From the NCBI GenBank assembly GCA_021846225.1, contig JAJZCG010000019.1:1-36311 (forward strand): DNA of 36,311 nucleotides. The letters are read 5' to 3'. Below, piece after piece: positions 30,600 to 36,311 of this stretch. This stretch comes from Pseudomonadota bacterium (lineage in GTDB: Bacteria; Pseudomonadota; Alphaproteobacteria; Acetobacterales; Acetobacteraceae). The position numbers and the translations under genes are program-made. The number at the start of each line of letters is the position of its first letter. The first letter of the stretch is position 1. The notes beneath the pieces are model-generated. The model saw nothing but the letters and a program-made list of their open reading frames with translations. It was not told where the DNA came from and ran no database searches.

Positions 30600-31233
30600 C
30601 ACGCTGCTGAAAAATCTGATCGAGGTGCTGGACTGGGTGGGAACCTTGGCGTTCGCGCTGAGTGGTGGTTTGCTTGGCGTGCGCAAGCAGTTCGACCTTT
30701 TCGGTGTCTTGTTTCTGTCCTTCGTGGTGGCGGTGGCCGGCGGCATGATGCGCGATATCCTGATCGGCGCGCTGCCCCCGGCCGCGGTTACCGATACACA
30801 CTACTTCATGATCTCAATTGGCGCGGGGCTGCTGACCTTCTATTGGTATCCGCGGGTGGCTTCATTGCAGCGCCAGATATTGTTGTTCGACATGGTCGGC
30901 CTTGCCTTGTTTGCCGTGATCGGCGCGCAGAAGGCGCTGGACTATGGGATTAACCCGGTGATGGCCGCGATTATGGGCATGTTGACGGGCATTGGCGGCG
31001 GCATGGTCCGCGATGTTCTGGCGGGCGAGGTGCCTTTTGTGCTGCGCGCCGACCTTTACGCAATTGCCGCGCTGGCGGCCGGGGCGGCGGTATCGGCCGG
31101 ACATGTTGCCGGGCTGGCGCCGCTGATCGCAATGCTGCTTGGCGCCGGGCTTTGTATTTTTTTGAGGTTGATGGCAATTTATCGCGGCTGGCGCGCGCCG
31201 GTGGCCCCTTGGAAAGATGAAAATAAAAATTGA
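30592..31233 (+). CDS. Trimeric intracellular cation (TRIC) channel family protein (YadS/UPF0126 type)
   Basis: A 213-residue membrane protein with seven hydrophobic helices in two inverted halves. Each half carries the family glycine-rich motif ending in Arg-Asp: AGGMMRDIL (49-57) and GGGMVRDVL (135-143). LAFALSGGLLGVRKQFDLFGV at the start (here LSGGLLGVRK and DLFGV) is also typical. Structures of prokaryotic TRIC proteins show homotrimeric cation channels; older annotation is UPF0126. The ATG at 30592 overlaps the M20 gene stop (30597-30599), indicating coupling. The C-terminus is short and basic. Confidence 0.92.
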   Translation: MHSTLLKNLIEVLDWVGTLAFALSGGLLGVRKQFDLFGVLFLSFVVAVAGGMMRDILIGALPPAAVTDTHYFMISIGAGLLTFYWYPRVASLQRQILLFDMVGLALFAVIGAQKALDYGINPVMAAIMGMLTGIGGGMVRDVLAGEVPFVLRADLYAIAALAAGAAVSAGHVAGLAPLIAMLLGAGLCIFLRLMAIYRGWRAPVAPWKDENKN

Positions 31234-31295
31234 GCCATTGTGCTCTGGCCTGTCTGCTTGATGTCCATGAAAATGGATTCGAAATGACTTTTTCG

Positions 31296-31449
31296 TGGCG
31301 AGCTTGCGCCGCGCGGCGTGTACCACAGGGGCGTCGCAACGGCCCTCCAGCGCCGCCGTTGCTCACGCAATGCAGACGCACCTAGCCGGCGGCGGCGCTG
31401 GGAAAGCCGATGATCCCGGCCGTGTAGCCCGTCAGCGTGAACGTGTAGA
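31296..31449 (-). pseudogene. Decayed fragment of a FUSC efflux pump gene
   Basis: This stretch matches the FUSC gene at 17271-17554 in two blocks. Bases 31296 to about 31393 align with 17271 to about 17370, and about 31390-31449 align with about 17493-17554; roughly 120 bp between the blocks is missing. The minus strand still reads GYTAGIIGFPSAAAG, matching GYTAGIIGFPSVAAPG of the pump, then a stop; further on a different frame reads ATAALEGRCDAP and VHAARRKLA. With the internal deletion, stop codon and frame change it cannot be functional. It is probably derived from this pump gene or a close paralogue. A matching piece of the pump gene's upstream region lies at 31636-31678, beyond a repeat insertion. 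Confidence 0.85.
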
Positions 31450-31637
31450 GTCTGATCGTTTGAGGTTGACGCGCGCCAGCGTGGCAACCGAAAGCGTGAA
31501 TCAGCCTCTTATCAAAGCGTCTGATCGTTTGAGGTTGACGCGCGCCAGCGTGGCAACCGAAAGCGTGAATCAGCCTCTTATCAAAGAGTTGGAGCGCGGG
31601 CGGGGGCGCTCTTGCGTCAACCCAAACCTATCGCGCT
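31448..31637. repeat. Palindromic repeat locus 5: A-B-B in reverse orientation
   Basis: Read on the minus strand the order is A (31637-31593), B (31588-31518), B (31517-31448). Module A has AGCGCG/CGCGCT arms and GATAGGTTTGGGTTGACGC inside. Each B has TCTGATCG-TTTGAGG, the inner hairpin GGTTGACGCGC-GCCA-GCGTGGCAACC (10 of 11 pairs) written here as two arms, and AGCGTGAATCAG. The block lies between the FUSC fragment and a copy of the FUSC upstream hairpin, with TAG at both outer edges. It sits in the convergent gap between the TRIC channel and PAAR genes. Confidence 0.93.
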
Positions 31638-31644
31638 AGGCGCT

Positions 31645-31670
31645 ATCCGCATTCCCGTAATGCGGAGGCC
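31645..31670 (-). terminator. Hairpin downstream of the PAAR gene, copy 2 of a two-copy sequence
   Basis: CCGCATT (31647-31653) pairs with AATGCGG (31659-31665), 5 bp past the PAAR stop. It is the counterpart of the hairpin at 17911-17936 downstream of cysQ. Similarity extends beyond the stem on both sides, so it looks like a duplicated segment and not just a similar structure. Confidence 0.45.
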
Positions 31671-31674
31671 GGTT

Positions 31675-31968
31675 TCATCCGCCGATCAGTACTGTGAAAC
31701 AACCTAATACGATCGAGCCGCCATGGGCGCAGGAATCCCCCATGCGCGCGGCGGGGCGGCCGCCGATGAGGACGGTCGCGGAGCCTTTGATGATGGAATC
31801 CGGCGGGCCGGCGCAGGTGACGACATCGCCGAGGCAGGCGGCGGGCAGGCCGCCGATGAGGACGGTGGGGGCGCCTGGCGCGGTGATGGGACCGCCGACA
31901 TGCGGCACCAGCACAGTCACCATCGGGCAGACGTGCATGTCAGTGAGGCGGGCTGCGGGAAAGGCCAT
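31675..31968 (-). CDS. PAAR-domain protein (type VI secretion spike tip type)
   Basis: A 97-residue protein that is a PAAR domain without extension. It starts MAFPAARLTDMHVCP with HVCP and a later VPHVGGPI giving zinc ligands. The PAAR repeats PTVLIGGLPAACLGD, ATVLIGGRPAARMGDSCAHGG and CFTVLIGG follow in regular spacing. PAAR proteins sharpen the VgrG spike and can carry effectors; this one has no fused effector and there are no vgrG, hcp or tss genes in the window. It is divergent from tpsB. A perfect 15-bp palindrome overlaps its start codon. The stop lies within a duplicated stretch related to the cysQ-FUSC spacer. Confidence 0.9.
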   Translation of the reverse strand: MAFPAARLTDMHVCPMVTVLVPHVGGPITAPGAPTVLIGGLPAACLGDVVTCAGPPDSIIKGSATVLIGGRPAARMGDSCAHGGSIVLGCFTVLIGG

Positions 31969-31981
31969 ATTGTAACAATAT
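31967..31981. promoter_or_regulatory. Perfect 15-bp palindrome overlapping the PAAR start codon
   Basis: ATATTGT-A-ACAATAT at 31967-31981 is a perfect inverted repeat with a one-base centre. Its first two bases belong to the PAAR ATG (minus strand 31968-31966), so a protein bound here would cover that gene's start. It lies about 116 bp upstream of the tpsB start. It is AT-only in its outer arms in a GC-rich genome. Confidence 0.45.
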
Positions 31982-32097
31982 CATTTTCAATCAGGGGCGT
32001 CACCTGATATACAGGAGAACATGTAGGGCGTGTTAAAAATCAGACGTGTGTAGGGCCGAAGTGGTTTTGGGCTGAATTTACATGACGGGTGGGGTGG

Positions 32098-33852
32098 ATG
32101 CGAGAAACGGACGGTTTTCCTTTGCGCGCTCCTGAAGCCGTCAGGCTGGTCGCCGGTGCTCTGCTGCTGGCGCTGGCAGGAGCGCAGGGGGCCGCTGCAC
32201 AGAGCGCCGTGCCGAGTTTTCCGCAGGCATCGCCGTTGCCGCACATCGTGCCGCAGAGCCCGCCCAAGCTGGGGGCGGGGTTGCCGGGTTTTCAGGCGCC
32301 TGCGGCGGAAGGGGCGTTGCCCAGCGCGGTGATTCAGGTTCGTTCGGTTACGGTGATCGGGGCGACGGCGTTTGCGCAGGCGCGGCTTGCGGGGTTCACC
32401 AGCGGACTGGCCGGGCAGGCCGTCCCGCTGCAAAAAATTGAGGCGGCGCGGCGCGCTTTGCTGGATTTGTACCGCAGCCATGGGTTTATCCTGACGACTG
32501 TTTCGCTGGATATAGATGCGGCGGGCAATGTGCGATTCATCGTCATCGAGGGGCGGATCGTCGAGGTGAAGCTCTCGCAGGACATCGGCCCGGCCGGGAG
32601 CATGGTGTTGCGCTTCCTGAACCATCTGACAACGGAACGGCCGCTGCGCGAGGCGTCGCTGGAGCGCTGGTTGCTGCTGGCGCAACAGGTGCCCGGGGTT
32701 TCGGTGCATGCGGTGTTGCAATCGGACAATGACGATCCAGGCGCGCTTACCTTGGTGGCGGAGGTGAGCAAGCAGAGTGTCTCCGCAGTGGTGACGGCCG
32801 ATAACCGCGGCTTCCAGGCGGCGGGGCCGGTGGAGGGGTTGGCGGTGGCCGATCTGAACAGCATGACCGCGCAGGGCGAGCAGACCGAAATCTCGATGTT
32901 CCATACCGATGCCGGCACCGATAATTTCGGCCAGATCGCGGAGAGCTTTTTCGTCGGGAATGATGGCCTGCGCCTGAAATTTTATGGCGGTGCGGGGCGC
33001 GCGAACCCTGATGGCGTGCTGGGCACGGTGCATTACCAGAGTTCCATCACCGTGTTCGGCGCGCTGGCGAGCTATCCGCTGATCCTGCGGCGCAATCAGG
33101 CGCTGAATTTAATGCTGCATTTTGATGGTGTCGAGGATGCGATCAGCATCGCCGGGATTCCGACCAGCTATGACAGCCTGCGTGTAGCGCGGCTGGGCGG
33201 GCAGTATGCCTGGCAGGATTTATGGGCGGGCAATACGCGCGATGCGTTGAGCGTGCTGAACCTGCAGGCGTCAAAGGGCATTCCGTATTTTGGCGCCTCG
33301 CCGGATGGCCGGACGGCGCCCCCCGCCGGGCGCAGCGAGGAGAAGTTCGATTTCTGGAAGGTGGCTGGCTCGATCAGCCGGACGCAGACCCTGTTCTCGC
33401 CCTTTACCGGCGCCACCGTGGCGCTGCGCACCGAGGCGGGCGGGCAGTACACCACCGAAATCCTGCCCTCGGAGGAGCAGTTCTATCTCGGCGGCAACCG
33501 ATTCACCCGCGGGTTTTATTCCGGCCAGGTGGTGGGCGACAAAGCCCTGTACGCCACGGCGGAACTGCAGCTCAATCTTGGATATAGTTTCCCGGTGTTC
33601 AGCCATGACATTGACCTGGGTACGCAATTTTACGGGTTTTATGATTGGGGTGAGACCTGGTCAAACCTGCATACCGATCTTGATCATCGGATCAGATCGG
33701 TGGGCGGCGGGGTGCGGATGGGGTTGACCCGCTATCTGGAGATGGACGGCGAGGTGACGGAACGCTTGACGACACGGCTGGAACCGGCGGCGACCAAGCT
33801 GAGGCCGTTGGCGGAGACCGTGGTCTACTGGGGCGTTACGGCCCGCTATTGA
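32098..33852 (+). CDS. Two-partner secretion transporter TpsB (FhaC/ShlB/HecB family)
   Basis: A 584-residue outer-membrane Omp85-superfamily protein. The signal peptide covers about residues 1-35 (hydrophobic LVAGALLLALAGAQGAAA, cleaved near AAAQ-SAV). A proline-rich linker follows, then two POTRA domains: VIQVRSVTVIGA (about 78-150, POTRA_2 type) and about 155-220 with LREASLERWLLLAQQVPGV. The 16-strand barrel runs from about 225 to the end. The conserved L6 loop motif is TRGF (470-473, Arg471) within NRFTRGFYSGQVVGD. It ends in an aromatic residue (TARY), as outer-membrane barrels do. ATG 32098 was chosen; a GTG at 32089 is also in frame. The exoprotein gene follows after 63 bp. Confidence 0.93.
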   Translation: MRETDGFPLRAPEAVRLVAGALLLALAGAQGAAAQSAVPSFPQASPLPHIVPQSPPKLGAGLPGFQAPAAEGALPSAVIQVRSVTVIGATAFAQARLAGFTSGLAGQAVPLQKIEAARRALLDLYRSHGFILTTVSLDIDAAGNVRFIVIEGRIVEVKLSQDIGPAGSMVLRFLNHLTTERPLREASLERWLLLAQQVPGVSVHAVLQSDNDDPGALTLVAEVSKQSVSAVVTADNRGFQAAGPVEGLAVADLNSMTAQGEQTEISMFHTDAGTDNFGQIAESFFVGNDGLRLKFYGGAGRANPDGVLGTVHYQSSITVFGALASYPLILRRNQALNLMLHFDGVEDAISIAGIPTSYDSLRVARLGGQYAWQDLWAGNTRDALSVLNLQASKGIPYFGASPDGRTAPPAGRSEEKFDFWKVAGSISRTQTLFSPFTGATVALRTEAGGQYTTEILPSEEQFYLGGNRFTRGFYSGQVVGDKALYATAELQLNLGYSFPVFSHDIDLGTQFYGFYDWGETWSNLHTDLDHRIRSVGGGVRMGLTRYLEMDGEVTERLTTRLEPAATKLRPLAETVVYWGVTARY

Positions 33853-33915
33853 ACGTTGCCGGCGCCGCGAGGCCGGATATGCGCGCGAACTGATGGCGCG
33901 AGGTGAGAGGGTGTG

Positions 33916-36311
33916 ATGGAACGCAAAACATGGCGGCTGGCAGGGGCTGGGGCGAACGGGCGCATTGCCCGCGCGGCGTGGCTGGCGACAACGGCGCTAA
34001 CGGCGATCTTGATGAGCCCGGGCGCGTTGCGGGCGCAATCCGCACTGCCACCCACCACCACCCCGCAAGGCGGCGTGGTGGTGGGCGGCAGCGCCACCAT
34101 CACGCAGGGCGCCGCCAGCACCACGATCAATCAGAGCAGCCAGCTCACCGCGATCAACTGGCGGAGCTTCAACGTGGGCAGCGCGGCGTCGGTGCAGTTC
34201 AACCAGCCCTCCTCCAGCGCGATTGCGCTGAACCGGGTGGTAACGCCCGAACCTTCGGTGATCGCGGGGAAGATCAATGCCAACGGGCAGATCGTGCTGG
34301 TCAATCAGTCCGGGGTGGTGTTCACCAAAGGCGCGCAGGTGAATGCGGAGAGCATCGTCGTCTCGACCTCCAATGTCGCGACCAAGGATTTCATGGCTGG
34401 AAAACTGGTGTTTTCCGGGGCGCCGAATCCTGGGGCCAAAATCATCAATAACGGGGCGTTGACCGCGCGCCAGGCCGGGCTTGTGGGGTTGGTGGCGCCG
34501 CAGGTCGCCAATAACGGGGTGATCACGGCGCAGCTTGGGCGGGTGGTGCTGGCCGGGGCGAGCGCGTTCACGCTCGATTTGTACGGTGACCGGCTGGTCT
34601 CGCTGGATGTGACCCAGGCGGTGCGCGCGGTGGATGTGGGCGGTAAGCTGGTGCCGGCGCTGGTGACCAACAGCGGGCTGATTCTGGCCGATGGCGGCAA
34701 GGTTACGCTTACGGCGCGGGATGCCGATGCGCTGGTGACGCAGCTGATCAACGCGGGCGGCACCATCCGCGCGAATACCGTGGGGGCGAACACGGGGACG
34801 ATTTCCATCCAGGGCGTGGGCGGAGATATTCAGATCGCCGGAAATCTGCTGGCGCAAGGGACGCAGGCCGGAAGCAAGGGCGGCGCGGTGGAGGCGTTGA
34901 CAACGGGCACGGTGAGCGTGGCGCCGGGGGCGGTGATCAACGCCGCGGGCGATGCGGGCGGCGGCGTGGTGGCGTTGGGCACGAATTTGCAGCGCGCCGC
35001 GGCCGGGGCGGCTGATACAGCGGCGCCGCGCGCGGCGGCGGTGGTGGTCGCGGCCGGCGCGGTGGTGAAGGCCGATGCCACGGGCAGCGGCAATGGCGGC
35101 AGGGTGACGCTGCTGAGTTCGCGGGCGACGAATTTTGCCGGGGCGATTTCCGCGCAAGGCGGCCCGCAAGGCGGCAATGGCGGGATGGTCGAGATCTCCA
35201 GCGACGGGGTGATTTCCTTGGGCGGCACGGTGGTTGATACCGCGCTCAATGGCCAGCCGGGGGAGATATTGCTCGACCCGCAGACGCTGATCGTGAGCAG
35301 TTCGGGAACCAGCAGCGGGCAGACGAGCTATATCGATCCGGCTTCGCTGGTCAGCCTGACCGGGTCCGTCACGTTAAGCGCGGCCAAGCTGGTGGATGTG
35401 GTCAGCGCGGTCAACCTGACTGGAGCCTCGGTTCTGACGTTGAGTTCCGGCGGTGACGTGACCATCGGCGCATCGATCGACACTGTTGGCTCCCTGGAGA
35501 TTGATGCGGGTGGGACGCTGTTGGTAGGGGCTGGGCTGACGGCCGGGAGCATCGCGCTGTTGGACACCGGCGCCAAGACCTTGATTGACATCGGCGCGCC
35601 GGTTGTGGGGACAACGCTGGTGGCATTGGAGAGCGGCGGCGGCATCAGCGAAATCGCGGGCGGCGTTATCTCGACGGCTTCGCTGGTGAGCGGCGCGGCG
35701 AATAGCGGCAACGACATGCTGGGCGGAGCAAACAGCGTAACAACGCTGGGCGCGTTCACCCTGGGTGGTGCCGGGACGCTGACCTTTGCCGATGCCGGAG
35801 CGCTGAATGTGGCGGGTACGGTGAGCGCGGCGGATGTGATTCTGGAGAGCAGCGGCGCGGTGAGCGAGGTGAGTGGCGGCGCGCTGAACGTGGGGACGCT
35901 GAGCAGCGGCGGCACCACGATTGGTGGTGCGGTGTCGCTGGGGAATGGCAACAATATCGGCACGCTGGAGGCGTTCGCGGCGGCGGGGACTATTCTGCTG
36001 GACGACAGTGGCGCGCTGAATATCGCCGGTGTGGTGCAGACGCCGGGGTTGTTGACGTTGCAGGATGGCGGCGGCATCAGCGAGGTGAGTGGCGGCGCGC
36101 TGAATGTGGGGACGCTGAGCAGCGGCGGCGCCACGATCAGTGGTGCGGTGTCGCTGGGGAATGGCAACAATATCGGCACGCTGGGGGCGTTCGCGGCGGC
36201 GGGAAATATTCTGCTGGATGACAGTGGCGCGCTGAATATCGCCGGTGTGGTGCAGACGCCGGGGCAATTCACGCTGCGGGATGGCGGGACGGTGAGCGAG
36301 GTGAGTGGTGG
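33916..36311 (+). CDS. Two-partner secretion exoprotein TpsA (filamentous haemagglutinin N-terminal domain), runs off right edge
   Basis: An open frame runs from ATG 33916 (GAGAGG 5 nt upstream) to the window edge, at least 798 residues. Residues 1-41 form a long signal (Trp-anchored, hydrophobic LATTALTAILM, cleaved near LRA-Q). Residues about 42-230 match the TPS secretion domain: STTINQSSQLTAINWRSFNV, PSVIAGKINANGQIVLVNQ, NQSGVVFTKGAQVNAESIVV. After a linker with beta-helix-like repeats, 72-residue repeats begin at residue 579 and continue through the edge. The partner TpsB gene is 63 bp upstream, so TpsB should export this protein as an adhesin or related surface fibre. The C-terminal functional part is not in the window. 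Confidence 0.93.
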   Translation, partial: MERKTWRLAGAGANGRIARAAWLATTALTAILMSPGALRAQSALPPTTTPQGGVVVGGSATITQGAASTTINQSSQLTAINWRSFNVGSAASVQFNQPSSSAIALNRVVTPEPSVIAGKINANGQIVLVNQSGVVFTKGAQVNAESIVVSTSNVATKDFMAGKLVFSGAPNPGAKIINNGALTARQAGLVGLVAPQVANNGVITAQLGRVVLAGASAFTLDLYGDRLVSLDVTQAVRAVDVGGKLVPALVTNSGLILADGGKVTLTARDADALVTQLINAGGTIRANTVGANTGTISIQGVGGDIQIAGNLLAQGTQAGSKGGAVEALTTGTVSVAPGAVINAAGDAGGGVVALGTNLQRAAAGAADTAAPRAAAVVVAAGAVVKADATGSGNGGRVTLLSSRATNFAGAISAQGGPQGGNGGMVEISSDGVISLGGTVVDTALNGQPGEILLDPQTLIVSSSGTSSGQTSYIDPASLVSLTGSVTLSAAKLVDVVSAVNLTGASVLTLSSGGDVTIGASIDTVGSLEIDAGGTLLVGAGLTAGSIALLDTGAKTLIDIGAPVVGTTLVALESGGGISEIAGGVISTASLVSGAANSGNDMLGGANSVTTLGAFTLGGAGTLTFADAGALNVAGTVSAADVILESSGAVSEVSGGALNVGTLSSGGTTIGGAVSLGNGNNIGTLEAFAAAGTILLDDSGALNIAGVVQTPGLLTLQDGGGISEVSGGALNVGTLSSGGATISGAVSLGNGNNIGTLGAFAAAGNILLDDSGALNIAGVVQTPGQFTLRDGGTVSEVSG
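35650..36311 (+). repeat. 216-bp in-frame tandem repeats in the TpsA gene
   Basis: Units start at 35650, 35866, 36082 and 36298, exactly 216 bp (72 codons) apart. The first unit is diverged but has the same length. Units two and three are near-identical (about nine bases in ten) and encode SGGALNVGTLSSGG, SLGNGNNIGTL and LDDSGALNIAGVVQTPG. The fourth begins 14 bases before the window edge, so the array continues. Confidence 0.95.

Noticed and set aside
33853-33915. Possible extra small gene between tpsB and tpsA
   Set aside because: The 63-bp gap holds only the tpsA ribosome site and no usable frame.
35328-36272. Antisense frame opposite the TpsA repeats encoding a Pro/Ser/Ala repeat protein
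   Set aside because: It is repetitive only because the TpsA repeats are. The plus frame has a TPS domain, signal peptide and a TpsB partner, so it is the real gene.

Overview
The window is GC-rich chromosomal DNA from an alphaproteobacterium. The gene content (fused MaoC-Pta with AckA, fused CysNC, tandem glycine riboswitch before gcvTHP, AaeB-type aromatic-acid efflux, two-partner secretion) suggests Rhodospirillales and most likely Acetobacteraceae, but this placement is inferred from general resemblance and not from a marker gene. There are no rRNA or tRNA genes, no CRISPR array and no intact insertion sequence.

Left part (1-7.9 kb): the 5' end of a MaoC-type hydratase gene leaves the window on the minus strand. 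It is followed by rmuC and a lipoprotein Sco1 (overlapping, plus), a class I aminotransferase (minus), lpd-pdxJ (plus), a CbpA-type J protein and a lone polar-amino-acid ABC ATPase (both minus). Middle part (7.9-14.1 kb): a tandem glycine riboswitch controls gcvT-gcvH-gcvP, followed by speD and speE for spermidine synthesis, with a strong intrinsic terminator between the last two. From 14.3 to 25.9 kb all genes are on the minus strand: a flavodoxin-type reductase, an AaeA/AaeX/AaeB-like efflux set, the sulfate-activation operon cysD-cysNC-cysQ, fhs (formate-THF ligase), a second Sco protein, a chemotaxis receptor and a small membrane-anchored protein. From 26 to 31.2 kb (plus): a small phasin-like protein, the MaoC-phosphotransacetylase fusion, ackA, a small His/Cys-rich orphan, an M20 amidohydrolase and a TRIC-type channel. 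The right end has an orphan PAAR spike protein (minus) divergent from a TpsB transporter and a large TpsA exoprotein that runs out of the window in the middle of 216-bp repeats.

Metabolically, lpd, gcvTHP and fhs supply and interconvert one-carbon units on tetrahydrofolate. The cys operon makes and recycles PAPS. The MaoC-Pta and AckA pair links acyl-CoA to acyl phosphate and ATP.

The most unusual content is intergenic. A modular palindromic repeat family (module A plus module B, about 125 bp together) occurs at five places. It keeps its hairpins while the stem sequences change on both sides, it fills all four convergent gene junctions in the window, and its TAG/CTA ends supply or abut the stop codons of neighbouring genes. 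One of these loci (31.3-31.7 kb) lies inside a decayed partial copy of the FUSC efflux gene and its upstream region found 14 kb away.
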